A stretch of DNA of 64,000 nt from Arthrobacter cavernae (GCF_017368795.1 NZ_JAFNLL010000036.1:1-64000); one strand, 5' to 3'; shown: positions 9,769 to 18,421, numbered from the stretch's first letter. The notes: generated from the sequence alone by a model not told the origin. Translations and numbers: made by a program.

Positions 9769-11211
9769 ATGGCCATGTCCCTCGCCGCGCTCGTCGCCGT
9801 CCCCTCCCTCAAGCTCCGCAAAGCAGGCCTCGCGGAGACCACCTGGCACCAGGACATCCGCTGGGTTGCGGTCACGGAACAGGAGGATCCGCAGCGCTTC
9901 CTCAACGGTGGCGAGCTCGTCCTGACCACCGGCATGCGCCTCAAGAGCGCCGCGGAACAGCGGCGCTTTGTGCGCCAGGTCCAGCGCGCGGGCGCCGTGG
10001 GCATCGGCTTCGGCATCGGGCTGACCCACGAGGCCGTTCCGCCCGCACTGATCGCCGAAGCCAACCGCTGGGGACTCCCCCTGGTGGAGGTGGCCTACGA
10101 AACCCCGTTCATCGCCCTCGGCAAGCTCGTGGCTGATTCCCAGTCCGCGGACCACTATGCCAATCTTGAGCGGCTTATTGCCGGGCACCAGATCCTGGCC
10201 CGGGCCCTGCTAACCGGCGGTGGACTCGCCGAACTGCTCAAGCAGCTCGGCAGCATGCTCCGCACCGACGTGGTCCTGACCCAGTTCAGCGCCCAGCTCT
10301 ACAACAGTTCCCTGCTCAAAACCCCGCCAACGGCCGAGGACTGGGCCTCATACCCCATCCCAACGGGCCGCCGCGACGCCTGCACCCTGTGGCTCAAACA
10401 GCCCTTCACCGATACCGGGATCATCAGCTACGCCCAGAACCTGATCAGCGTGGAACTGAACAACATGGTCAAGCAGCGCCAGTCCCAGCGCGCCATGGCC
10501 GGGCAGGTGCTGGACGACGTCATCCACGGCACCCTCGAGACCATCGAGGCAGCCCGCCGCCTGGCCGGCGTCGGGATCAACAGCACGCGCAAGAACGTGG
10601 TCCTGCTGGCCGAATCGAAAGCCCACCACAAGCAACTTGTGAGCATCTCCCTGCCGCAGGCCCTCGACGGCGGCGTGAGCGCCGTCGTCGGGAAGGACCT
10701 TATCGCCGTGGTGGCCGACGACGGCGGTTCGGCCAGCGCGCTGGCCAAGAGCCTCAGCGACCACCTGCTGGAGGCCGGCATCCATGCGGTGGTGGGGATC
10801 GGCGGCGCGTACACCAAGCCGAACGGCCTGCGCTGGAGCTACTTCGAGGCGCGCGACGCCCTGGCACACGGCCTGCCGGTCAACGAACCCGAACGCCTGA
10901 GCCTGACGTCGCTGCTACTCGCGAGCGAGGACGTGCCGCTGGCGGACATGGCGAGCGAATCGCTCACCCCCCTTCGCAAGTTCGACGCCGCGCATGGCGC
11001 CGAACTCGTGGCCACCCTGGAAAGCTACCTGAACCACAACGGCTCCGTGGCCGCGGTGGCCGAGGCATTGACCTTGCACCGCAACACCGTGCGCTACAGG
11101 CTGGCGCAGATCACCGAGCTCACAGGCTACGACCCCGCCCAGACCCAGGACCGCGTGCAGCTGTGGCTCGCCCTGGCCGTCCAGCGGCTGGGCTCGCGCC
11201 ACCCCCGCTGA
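9769..11211 (+). CDS. PucR-family transcriptional regulator
   Basis: A 480-residue regulator divergent from the aldehyde dehydrogenase and gabT genes. The N-terminal PucR domain (residues about 1-130) begins SLAALVAVPSLKLRKAG and includes GGELVLTTGM. A middle GGDEF-like/CdaR domain follows, and the C-terminal helix-turn-helix is the HTH_30 type, with LHRNTVRYRLAQI near residue 440. PucR proteins sense pathway metabolites and control adjacent catabolic operons, so GABA, putrescine or a related amine catabolism is the likely target. The start ATG at 9769 is followed by a second ATG two codons on; either may be used. Confidence 0.88.
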   Translation: MAMSLAALVAVPSLKLRKAGLAETTWHQDIRWVAVTEQEDPQRFLNGGELVLTTGMRLKSAAEQRRFVRQVQRAGAVGIGFGIGLTHEAVPPALIAEANRWGLPLVEVAYETPFIALGKLVADSQSADHYANLERLIAGHQILARALLTGGGLAELLKQLGSMLRTDVVLTQFSAQLYNSSLLKTPPTAEDWASYPIPTGRRDACTLWLKQPFTDTGIISYAQNLISVELNNMVKQRQSQRAMAGQVLDDVIHGTLETIEAARRLAGVGINSTRKNVVLLAESKAHHKQLVSISLPQALDGGVSAVVGKDLIAVVADDGGSASALAKSLSDHLLEAGIHAVVGIGGAYTKPNGLRWSYFEARDALAHGLPVNEPERLSLTSLLLASEDVPLADMASESLTPLRKFDAAHGAELVATLESYLNHNGSVAAVAEALTLHRNTVRYRLAQITELTGYDPAQTQDRVQLWLALAVQRLGSRHPR

Positions 11212-11245
11212 GGAGCCCGGGCCGCGCCCGGAGATATTCCCCACA

Positions 11246-11281
11246 AAAGGTTTAATATCAAACATCTAACGTCTAACCTTT
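11246..11281. promoter_or_regulatory. nested inverted repeats before the MFS-GntR operon
   Basis: AAAGGTT at 11246-11252 is matched by AACCTTT at 11275-11281, and inside it GTTTAATATCAAAC (11250-11263) is a near palindrome with one mismatched pair. The site ends 5 bp before the exporter start, and this AT-rich patch stands out from the GC-rich surroundings. It is a good candidate operator for the GntR regulator encoded second in the operon (autoregulation), by inference. Confidence 0.5.
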
Positions 11282-11285
11282 AGCT

Positions 11286-12572
11286 ATGAACCCGACGACT
11301 CCCACACCACCCGGAGCCCAGACAGCACCTTCCACGCACGCGCCCCTGGCGCAGGCCGGCGCCGCCACGGCGGCCGTACCGAAGTCGCGCTGGGTGGCAG
11401 TGGTGGGGATCATCGCCGTCGTACTGATCGGGCTCAACCTCCGCGCCGGAATCACCAGCGCAGCCGCGCTGTACCACGAGCTCCAGACGGTACTGGGCTA
11501 CGGCGCCCTGGTGGCCTCGTTCCTGCCCACCATCCCGCTGCTCTGCTTCGCATTCGCCGGCCTGGCGACGCCCGCCCTGGTCCGCAGGTTCGGCGTCGAG
11601 AAGGCCATTCTGTTCGCGCTCTTCCTGCTCGCCGCCGGGCTGCTGGTCCGCGCAGTCCCCACCACGGGGGCGCTGCTGGCCGGAACCGTGCTGGCCATGT
11701 CCGGGCTGGCCGTCTGCAATGTGGCCATGCCGGCGTTCATCCGCGAGCACTACGCGGCCAAGACTTCCCTCATGACTGGGCTGTACACCTTCACGATGTC
11801 CGGCGGTGCCACCATTGCGGCCTCCGTCAGCGTCCCCCTTGCGCAGCAGCTCGGCTCGCCGTCGCTCGGCCTGGCAGCATGGGGCATCCTGGGCGTCGGC
11901 GCCATGCTCGGCTTCCTGCCAGTGGTTCTCCGTGCCCACCGGAAGTCCGCCAAGACTGACAAACCACGCGTGTCGATGTGGCCGCTGCTGCGCACGCGCC
12001 TGGGCTTCCTAATCACGGCCATCTTCACCTTGCAGGCGTTCCTGGCCTACGGCGTGATGAGCTGGTTCGCGTACATCCTGACTGCCACGGGACTGAGCGC
12101 CTCCGAAAGCGGCATCCAGTTCGGCATCATGCAGGTGGTATCCGTAGCCGCCGGCATGATCCTGCTGGCCATCGCCTCACGCACCGGCATGATGCGGCCC
12201 GCCCTGTTCGCCGCGAGCGGTGCCACGATCGCAGGCGTTGTTGCCATGCTCGCGCTGCCCACCTCGCTGGCTGTGGTGCCCGCTGTGCTGTTCGGTCTCG
12301 GCCTCGGGATCTTCCCGCTGATCCTGGTGATCATCAGCCGCAGTGGCCGCAGCACCGCCGAAACCACCGCTTTGTCCACCATCGCCCAGTCCCTCGGTTA
12401 CCTGCTTGCCGCGCTGGGGCCGTTCGGCGTCGGGCTCCTCCACAGCGCCACCGGAGACTGGACCCTGCCGCTGCTGATGCTGCTCGTTGCGGCCGTGGCC
12501 CTGCTGATGGTCGCTTTCCTGCTGACCAGCCAGCGCACACCCCGCACCACCGGGCCCAGGACCGTCGCATGA
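11286..12572 (+). CDS. MFS transporter, CynX/NimT family
   Basis: A 428-residue major facilitator with about 12 transmembrane segments. The opening GLNLRAGITSAAALYHEL matches the CynX/NimT group (cyanate and 2-nitroimidazole exporters), and the central cytoplasmic loop is rich in basic residues (RAHRKSAKTDKPR). The cargo is unknown. The last four bases overlap the ATG of the GntR regulator gene (ATGA), so the pair is an operon. No clear ribosome site precedes the ATG at 11286; the nested inverted repeats upstream may control it. Confidence 0.85.
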   Translation: MNPTTPTPPGAQTAPSTHAPLAQAGAATAAVPKSRWVAVVGIIAVVLIGLNLRAGITSAAALYHELQTVLGYGALVASFLPTIPLLCFAFAGLATPALVRRFGVEKAILFALFLLAAGLLVRAVPTTGALLAGTVLAMSGLAVCNVAMPAFIREHYAAKTSLMTGLYTFTMSGGATIAASVSVPLAQQLGSPSLGLAAWGILGVGAMLGFLPVVLRAHRKSAKTDKPRVSMWPLLRTRLGFLITAIFTLQAFLAYGVMSWFAYILTATGLSASESGIQFGIMQVVSVAAGMILLAIASRTGMMRPALFAASGATIAGVVAMLALPTSLAVVPAVLFGLGLGIFPLILVIISRSGRSTAETTALSTIAQSLGYLLAALGPFGVGLLHSATGDWTLPLLMLLVAAVALLMVAFLLTSQRTPRTTGPRTVA

Positions 12573-13249
12573 GCCTCACTCCATCCCACCGCCCCGCCCT
12601 GGCCGAGGAAGTAACGGCCAAGCTGCGTGCCATGATCCAGTCCGGCGAATGGCCGCTCAACGCGAAGATCCCGGCCGAACCCGAGCTCATGGCCAGCCTG
12701 GGCGTGTCCCGCGGAACCCTGCGCGAGGCCATCAAGGCCCTCGCCCACGGCGGCATGCTGGAAGTCCTCCGCGGCGACGGCACCTACGTGCGCGCCACCA
12801 GCGAGATCTCCGGCGCTGCCCAGCGGATATACAAGGAGCACACGCAGGAGCACATCGTGGAGGTCCGGATGGGGCTGGACACGCAGGCCGCACGGCTGGC
12901 CGCACGGCACGCCACGGCCGAGGACATCGCCGCCATGCGGGCCCTGCTGCAGCTCCGCCGCGACGCCTGGCAGGCCGGGGACTACCTCACGTGGGCACGC
13001 GCCGACTGGGATTTCCACGAACGCGTGGCCCTCGCCTCGGGCAACCCCTTACTGCACCAGCTCCATGTGTCCTTCGGCGGCGTCTTCCATGACGACCTCC
13101 TGCGCCAGCAGCGCCGTGCCGGCTTCAACGGCATCCCCCGCGAGGGCCACGACGAGCTCGCCGACGCCATCGAAGCCGGTGACGAGGAAGCCGCCGTCGC
13201 AAGCGTCTACCGCAACCTGGACTTCGCCAAGGAGTGGCTCAAGCGTTAG
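12569..13249 (+). CDS. GntR-family regulator, FadR (FCD) type
   Basis: A 226-residue repressor-type regulator. The N-terminal winged helix is typical GntR: KLRAMIQSGEWPLNAKIPAEPELMASLGVSRGTLREAIKALAHGGMLEVLRGDGTYV. The C-terminal FCD domain has the conserved acidic/His metal-site residues in DWDFHERVALASGNPLL and ends EGHDELADAIEAGDEEAA. The ATG start overlaps the exporter stop codon. It probably responds to the exporter's cargo and controls its own operon; that is inference from arrangement. Confidence 0.9.
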   Translation: MSLTPSHRPALAEEVTAKLRAMIQSGEWPLNAKIPAEPELMASLGVSRGTLREAIKALAHGGMLEVLRGDGTYVRATSEISGAAQRIYKEHTQEHIVEVRMGLDTQAARLAARHATAEDIAAMRALLQLRRDAWQAGDYLTWARADWDFHERVALASGNPLLHQLHVSFGGVFHDDLLRQQRRAGFNGIPREGHDELADAIEAGDEEAAVASVYRNLDFAKEWLKR

Positions 13250-13410
13250 TGGGCATCTGCGCGGAGTGGCTCCGAGATTAACCGCCAAGGCGGGGTCACT
13301 TCCGGTCGAATAATCCACTAGTATCTGCCTATAAGGGGTTCCGGCCCTGGACCGTCGTCAGCGGCGATCGGCCTTGCGCCCTTGGACAATTAAGCTCTTG
13401 GAGGTAAGCC

Positions 13411-13992
13411 ATGAGTTACGTTCCAGTACACGGCGAGGCGACCGGGCACACTGCATCCCCGGCCAGTACCAGACTGCTGGTAGTGCTGCTGACCGCCGCC
13501 GCCATCGTGGCGTGGTCGCTCTCCGTCTGGCTCGCCGTCACTCTCCGCGTCGAAGGTCCGGTCCACACTGTGGCCCAGGTAGTGCACATCCTTGCCATGG
13601 TGCTCGCGTTCGGCGCCATCATGCTGGTCGACTGGCACGGGTTCCTCTGGCTGATCCGCAGACGCCAGCTTAAAGAAATCATCCGGCTCGATGGCGCCGC
13701 CACCCCGCTGATTTGGGCCGGACTCGCCGGGATGCTGGCAAGCGGAGTGTTCCTGAACCCAAATCTGGGCAACCCGCTGACAGTCATCAAGCTGGTCGCC
13801 GTGCTTTTGCTGATCATCAACGGCATCATGCTGATTCCGCTGATGCGGCGTCTGGTGAAGATGTCACCCGCCTCAACCTTCGCAGGACTGCAGCCTGGTC
13901 AGCGGTTCCACATGCTGGCGTGCCTGTCCATCTCGCAGCTGTGCTGGTGGACGGCCATCATCGTCGGATTTATCAACGCCGAATTCAACTAG
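13411..13992 (+). CDS. small integral membrane protein
   Basis: A 193-residue protein with about five hydrophobic helices, including LLVVLLTAAAIVAWSLSVWLAVTL, VHILAMVLAFGAIMLVDWHGFLWLI and LVAVLLLIINGIMLIPLM. Histidines fall in or next to helices (HTVAQVVH, DWHGF, RFHML), so heme or metal binding is possible but unproven. I do not recognise a named family. A strong ribosome site, TTGGAGG, stands 7 nt before the ATG. It converges with the rhodanese gene, leaving only 10 bp between the stops. Confidence 0.7.
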   Translation: MSYVPVHGEATGHTASPASTRLLVVLLTAAAIVAWSLSVWLAVTLRVEGPVHTVAQVVHILAMVLAFGAIMLVDWHGFLWLIRRRQLKEIIRLDGAATPLIWAGLAGMLASGVFLNPNLGNPLTVIKLVAVLLLIINGIMLIPLMRRLVKMSPASTFAGLQPGQRFHMLACLSISQLCWWTAIIVGFINAEFN

Positions 13993-14002
13993 CCGAATTC
14001 AT

Positions 14003-15397
14003 CTAGGGGCCAGGCAGCTGGCCGTTCTCTTGGCTGGCGGCCAGCCGGACGCCCGCGGCGGCGGCGTCACCGAAGCGGGCATCGATGAGCACTACCTCCC
14101 GCCCCGCACGCTGCAGCAGGCTGGCCGCGACGGCTGCCCGGTAGCCGGTGGCGCAGTGCACCCAGGCCCGACCGTGCGGGACCTCGTCCATTTTCAGCAG
14201 CAGTTCGTGCAACGGGACGTTGACGGCCCCCTGCACGTGGGAGGCGGCGAACTCGTTCGAACGGCGCACGTCCAGCACGGTATCGCCCGCTGCCATCCCG
14301 GCCAGCAGGCCGTCCCAGCCGACGCGCGGGAACGACTCCAGCCGGACCCCCGGCGCCAGCAGCCCGGGGTCCTGCCCGACGGCGGCATCCGGGGAGTCGA
14401 TCCCGATCCGGGACAGATCACGGATCGCCTTCCGGACCTCCTCGTGCGGCCCCAGCAGCGTCAGCGGCCGGTTCCACGGCAGGACCCAGCCAAGGTAGCT
14501 GGTGAAGTTTGATCCCGGGCCGTATTCAAAGGCCAGGCTGCCCCGCAGATGGTTCGCGGCGAATGCCACGCGGCTGCGCAGGTCCACCACCCACTCCCCC
14601 GCCTCGAGCCGGCGTTCGAGCTCCGCAGCGTCCACCGATTCCGGCACGTCCAGCGTCGCCGGTCCGGGGCCCAGTGCATTGAGCGGGCTCATGTGCGCGT
14701 AGTAGCTCGGGTACGCCGTGATGTTGGCCAGCAGGTGGCTGACAAAGTGGTCTTCGTCGGGGTCCGTGAGCGCGTGGTTGGTGGCTGCCTGCTCGCCGAT
14801 CGTGGAGGCCGGGACCCTGCTCGCCGGGCCGATGGAGCAGAACGAGCCGAAGCCATGCGTGGGGTACAGGACCGCGTCCGGGGTGGCCTCCGCAACCAGC
14901 CGCCGCACGGAAGCGTACTGCTCATGGGCCAACCCGGCGGTCTCGGCGTCGGCGACGAGGTCCGTCCGGCCCACGGAACCATAGAGCAGGCTGCCGCCTG
15001 AGAACACGGCCTGCCGCCCGCCGTCGGCCTCGTCCTCCCGCACCACATACGACAGGTGGGTGTGCGTGTGCCCCGGCGTGGCGACCACCTTGACGGTGAG
15101 CCGCCCCACCCGGATGAGCTGCCCGTCGGTGACCGGAACGCGGTCGAACGCGACGGCGTCGGCGGCGTTCACCAGGTAGGCCGCGCCATGGCTCCGGGCC
15201 AGGAGCAGGCCGCCCGTGAGGTAGTCGTTGTGCAGGTGCGTTTCGGCCACGTGGGTGATCCGGACGCCAGTCTCCCGGGCCGCCGCTTCGACGCGGTCCG
15301 TATCGCGCTGCGGGTCGATCACCAGCGCCACAGTGCCGTCATGCACCAGGTAGCTGCGGTCCCCCAACTGGGTTGTTTCAATGACCACGACGTCCAT
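14003..15397 (-). CDS. metallo-beta-lactamase fold hydrolase with two rhodanese domains
   Basis: A 464-residue protein of the persulfide dioxygenase-like group. The N-terminal metallo-beta-lactamase domain shows THLHNDYLTG (metal ligands) and TPGHTHTHLSYVV. Two rhodanese domains follow. The first (WVVDLRSRVAFAANHLRGS) has no active-site Cys loop, while the second carries WVHCATGYRAAVAASLLQ with the catalytic Cys. Family members oxidise glutathione or bacillithiol-type persulfides or handle sulfane sulfur. The position next to siroheme and sulfur genes fits a sulfur role. The ATG at 15397 starts the typical MDVVVIETTQLGDRSYLVHD. Confidence 0.87.
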   Translation of the reverse strand: MDVVVIETTQLGDRSYLVHDGTVALVIDPQRDTDRVEAAARETGVRITHVAETHLHNDYLTGGLLLARSHGAAYLVNAADAVAFDRVPVTDGQLIRVGRLTVKVVATPGHTHTHLSYVVREDEADGGRQAVFSGGSLLYGSVGRTDLVADAETAGLAHEQYASVRRLVAEATPDAVLYPTHGFGSFCSIGPASRVPASTIGEQAATNHALTDPDEDHFVSHLLANITAYPSYYAHMSPLNALGPGPATLDVPESVDAAELERRLEAGEWVVDLRSRVAFAANHLRGSLAFEYGPGSNFTSYLGWVLPWNRPLTLLGPHEEVRKAIRDLSRIGIDSPDAAVGQDPGLLAPGVRLESFPRVGWDGLLAGMAAGDTVLDVRRSNEFAASHVQGAVNVPLHELLLKMDEVPHGRAWVHCATGYRAAVAASLLQRAGREVVLIDARFGDAAAAGVRLAASQENGQLPGP

Positions 15398-15438
15398 GCG
15401 GTGAGTCTATCCCCGGTGCTGTCCCCGGCAACAAAAAA

Positions 15439-15495
15439 CCGGCGCTTGTTCGCAGATCCGCCCCTTGAAGGACAGGATCCGCGAACAAGCGCCGG
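15439..15495 (-). terminator. rho-independent terminator after fprA (shared hairpin family)
   Basis: Twenty-one-base arms, left 15439-15459 and right 15475-15495, pair with a single A/C mismatch around a 15-nt loop containing TTGAAGG. Read on the minus strand the stem is followed by six T residues, a classic intrinsic terminator for fprA. The core GCTTGTTCGC, the loop heptamer and even the position of the mismatch recur in the hairpin at 31416-31476. Confidence 0.88.
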
Positions 15496-15508
15496 GTTTT
15501 AAGTGAAG

Positions 15509-16975
15509 CTAAACTTGTGCAGCAACGCCGTCGCGGGAGATGTCCACCATGTCCTCGCGGGCCACCACCTTGACGCGTTCGCGCTGGACCTCTACGCCGT
15601 GCGTGGTGCCGGCCTCGGTGGCTGCGGCGCCCAGGGCGAGTTCGTGCGCGTCCAGTGCCAGCCAGCCTTCCCAGCTGGTGAACTTCACGCCGCGGGAATC
15701 GAGCAGTTCGACGACGGCGTCTGCCGCGGGAACGGCGGCCAGCGGCAGGTTTTCGCGGTCCTCCAGCAGGTACGTCACGGTCTCCAGGGCATCGCCCTTG
15801 GTGTGCCCAATCAGGCCGATGGGCCCGCGCTTGATCCAGCCGGTGGCGTAGACGCCCGGGACGTGCTCGCCCGAGGCGTCCAGCACACGGCCGCCGGCGT
15901 TGGGGACAACGCCCTTCTTGTGGTCGAACTCGACGTCCGGCAGGGCCGAACCGAAGTAGCCGATGGCGCGGTAGACGGCCTGGACGGGGTAGTCGAGGAA
16001 CTCGCCGGTGCCGCGGGCGTTGCCCGTGCCGTCCAGCTCGGTGCGCTCGAACTTGATGCCGGTGACGCGGCCCGGGTTCTCGGCGTCGTCGTAGACCTCC
16101 ACCGGGTTGTGCAGGAAGTGCAGGTGCAGGCGGCGGGAAGCCTTCAGCTCGGAAAGGTCCTCCGGCTGCTCGGCGATCCAGTTGGTGAGCGTGCCAACCA
16201 TGGTCTTGACCTGGTTGTTGCTCTGGATCAGGCGGTCCGACTCCTCGTCGAATTCGAAGTCCTCGGCGTAGAGGATGATGTCCACGTCCTTGGAGTGGGA
16301 CAGTTCGCGCAATTCAAGCGGGGTGAACTTCACCTGGGCCGGGCCGCGGCGGCCGAAGACGTGGACGTCCGTGACCGGGGAGGCCTTGAGGCCTGCGTAG
16401 ACGTTGTCCGGGATTTCGGTGACGAGCAGGTCATCGGCATGCTTGGACAGGACACGGGCCACGTCTAGGGCCACGTTGCCGTTGCCGAGCACGGCCACTT
16501 CCTTGGCGTCCAGCGGCCATTCGCGGGAGACGTCCGGGTGTCCGTCGTACCAGGACACGAAGTCCGCGCCGCCGTAGGAGGCCTCGAGTTCGATGCCGGG
16601 GATGTTCAGGTCCGCGTCCTTGATGGCGCCGGTGGCGAAGATGACGGCGTCGTAGTGGGTGCGCAGGTCCTCGATGGAGATGTCCGTGCCGTAGTCCACG
16701 TTGCCGAAGAAGCGGATGTCGCCGCGGTCCAGGACCTTGTGCAGGGCGTTGACGATGCCCTTGATGCGCGGGTGGTCCGGGGCAACGCCGTAGCGGATCA
16801 GTCCGTAGGGCGCAGGGTAGCGGTCGAAGAGGTCGATGCTGACGGTCAGTTCGCCGCTCTTGACGGCTTCGCTCTTGGTCAGGATGTCAGCGGCGTAGAC
16901 GCCTGCCGGGCCGGAGCCGACGACGGCGACGCGCAGCGGACGCTCCGGAGAACCTACGGGGGTGCTAGTTGACAC
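15509..16975 (-). CDS. fprA: ferredoxin--NADP+ reductase, FprA/adrenodoxin reductase type
   Basis: A 488-residue FAD enzyme that passes electrons between NADPH and ferredoxin. The FAD Rossmann motif is VAVVGSGPAGVYAADIL near residue 17; the NADP site is VAVLGNGNVALDVARVL near residue 165; the family signature DLFDRYPAPYGLIRYGVAPDHPRIKGI is intact, and the C-terminal FAD contact is YATGWIKRGPIGLIGHTKGDA. The GTG start at 16975 has GAAGGA upstream. It lies downstream of the siroheme synthase gene on the same strand, and reduced ferredoxin is what the sulfite reductase at 34552-36297 needs, so an assimilatory sulfur role is likely. Confidence 0.93.
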   Translation of the reverse strand: MSTSTPVGSPERPLRVAVVGSGPAGVYAADILTKSEAVKSGELTVSIDLFDRYPAPYGLIRYGVAPDHPRIKGIVNALHKVLDRGDIRFFGNVDYGTDISIEDLRTHYDAVIFATGAIKDADLNIPGIELEASYGGADFVSWYDGHPDVSREWPLDAKEVAVLGNGNVALDVARVLSKHADDLLVTEIPDNVYAGLKASPVTDVHVFGRRGPAQVKFTPLELRELSHSKDVDIILYAEDFEFDEESDRLIQSNNQVKTMVGTLTNWIAEQPEDLSELKASRRLHLHFLHNPVEVYDDAENPGRVTGIKFERTELDGTGNARGTGEFLDYPVQAVYRAIGYFGSALPDVEFDHKKGVVPNAGGRVLDASGEHVPGVYATGWIKRGPIGLIGHTKGDALETVTYLLEDRENLPLAAVPAADAVVELLDSRGVKFTSWEGWLALDAHELALGAAATEAGTTHGVEVQRERVKVVAREDMVDISRDGVAAQV

Positions 16976-17002
16976 GGCTGTGTTCCTTCTTCTTCGGTCC
17001 GG

Positions 17003-17068
17003 CCCAACTGGGTCGCATTAGATGTCGTTTTGAGGGCTCATAACGACATCTACTGCTACCCAGTTGGG
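17003..17068. repeat. 66-bp near-perfect palindrome between siroheme synthase and fprA
   Basis: Two 32-base arms (17003-17034 and 17037-17068) are complementary except at three positions, with a 2-bp centre. Outer ends are CCCAACTGGGT and its complement; the inner part includes AGATGTCGTT. No U-tract follows on either strand, so it is not a standard terminator, although it lies just after the siroheme synthase stop (17076) and before fprA. It looks like a dispersed intergenic palindrome or a strong mRNA-end hairpin. Confidence 0.85.
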
Positions 17069-17075
17069 TGGGGGG

Positions 17076-18347
17076 CTAGATTGTGGCGACTCGGGGGCGG
17101 TTCGGGGTGATGGTGCTGTAGTCGGCGGTCTTGAAATGCTGGGGCGCGAACGGGCTGACCCGGACCACATCGCCGATCACAATGACGGCAGGATTTGCCA
17201 CGCCAACGGCTTCCGCCTGGTCCGCGATGGTCCCCAGCGTGCCGATGGTGACGCGCTGCTCCGGCAAATACCCGTTCTCCACGATACCTACTGGAGTGTC
17301 CAGTGCGAGACCGGCCCCTGCCAGGGCGGCCGCGGAATCGCGCAATTGGGCCACTCCCATGAGCAACACCACAGTGTGGTCGGGGCGGGCGGGGACCTCG
17401 GAGAGTTCCTCGTGGCCGGTGACCACGCTGAAGCCCTTCGCCAGGCCGCGGTGCGTCATCGGGATGCCGGCGGCGGCCGGAACGGAAATCGCCGACGTCA
17501 CGCCGGAAACCACTTCAACCTCGACGCCGTGCTGCCGGCAGAATTCTGCCTCCTCGCCGCCGCGCCCCAGGACGTAGGGATCGCCGCCCTTGAGCCGGAC
17601 CACGTGGTTTCCGGCGAGGGCTTCCTCCACGAGGATGCGGTTGATCTCGAGCTGCGGGACGGGGTGGTGGCCGGGGGTCTTGCCGACCTCAATGATGCGG
17701 ACGTCCGGGGCAAGCTCGTTGAGCAGCTCCCGGGGGCCAAGACGGTCAGCCACCACGACGTCGGCCTGGCCCAGGAGCCTGCGGCCGCGGACGGTGATGA
17801 GTCCGGTGTCGCCGGGTCCGCCGCCTACCAAGGCAACGGTTCCCGTGCCGGTCACGGTGCCGGGCTTGCGGTGGCGGCGCAGCGGGAGGTCGCCGGATTC
17901 CAGGGCCGTGGCGACGGCGTCGCGGAGTGCCATGGCGCGGCGCGGGTCTCCCCCGGCGTTGATGGCGATCTTGATGTCGTCCACGACGGCGACGGCGGGC
18001 GTCCAGGCGGCCGAGGCTTCGTGGTCCGAGGCGTTGACGCACCAGAGGCGCTGGGCTTCGGCGTCAGCGGCCACCTGGGTGTCCACGGCGGCGACGCCGG
18101 TGGCGGTCTGGACGAACCAGACGCCGTCGAGGTCTGAGGTGCGGTATTCGCGCGGCTCCCAGGCGAGGAGCCCGGCATCGGCGAGTCCGCGGAGTTCTGC
18201 GGAGGCAACGGGGGCGACCACGGTGACTTTGGCACCGGCGTCGAGCAGTCCCTTGGCGCGGCGCGCTGCCACGGGTCCGCCGCCCACCACCAGCACGGGG
18301 CGGCCGAGCAGCCGGAGTGCTGTGGGGTAAATGTCCTGTATTGCCAT
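17076..18347 (-). CDS. cysG: siroheme synthase: precorrin-2 dehydrogenase/ferrochelatase plus uroporphyrinogen-III C-methyltransferase
   Basis: A 423-residue two-domain enzyme making the siroheme of sulfite reductase. The N-terminal Rossmann domain (PVLVVGGGPVAARRAKGLLDAGAKVTVVAP) is the NAD-dependent precorrin-2 dehydrogenase part; the C-terminal domain, starting VALVGGGPGDTGLITVRG, is the SAM-dependent methyltransferase, with RLKGGDPYVLGRGGEE and SVVTGHE. The start at 18347 (MAIQDIYP) has no ribosome site, and the predicted promoter -10 (18354-18359) lies 7 nt upstream, implying a leaderless message. Its promoter matches that of nirA, consistent with coregulation by sulfur supply. Confidence 0.92.
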   Translation of the reverse strand: MAIQDIYPTALRLLGRPVLVVGGGPVAARRAKGLLDAGAKVTVVAPVASAELRGLADAGLLAWEPREYRTSDLDGVWFVQTATGVAAVDTQVAADAEAQRLWCVNASDHEASAAWTPAVAVVDDIKIAINAGGDPRRAMALRDAVATALESGDLPLRRHRKPGTVTGTGTVALVGGGPGDTGLITVRGRRLLGQADVVVADRLGPRELLNELAPDVRIIEVGKTPGHHPVPQLEINRILVEEALAGNHVVRLKGGDPYVLGRGGEEAEFCRQHGVEVEVVSGVTSAISVPAAAGIPMTHRGLAKGFSVVTGHEELSEVPARPDHTVVLLMGVAQLRDSAAALAGAGLALDTPVGIVENGYLPEQRVTIGTLGTIADQAEAVGVANPAVIVIGDVVRVSPFAPQHFKTADYSTITPNRPRVATI

Positions 18348-18400
18348 GAAAAAACTGTAGAGCCGGCCCGTAACATGCATCAAAGGGCCGGAAACACCCG
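18348..18400 (-). promoter_or_regulatory. sulfur-type promoter/operator module of siroheme synthase
   Basis: On the minus strand: box GTTTCCG at 18395-18389, -35 TTGATG at 18383-18378, an 18-bp spacer and -10 TACAGT at 18359-18354, then the ATG 7 nt later. Box, -35 and -10 occur at exactly the same spacing before nirA and ssuA. This is a clear shared pattern; regulation by sulfur status is inference. Confidence 0.75.
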
Positions 18401-18421
18401 TTAATGCTGGGTAATCCTGCG

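Noticed and set aside
16976..17075. Riboswitch upstream of fprA
   Set aside because: The strong structure there is a simple near-perfect palindrome; no multi-helix junction or known riboswitch core is visible.
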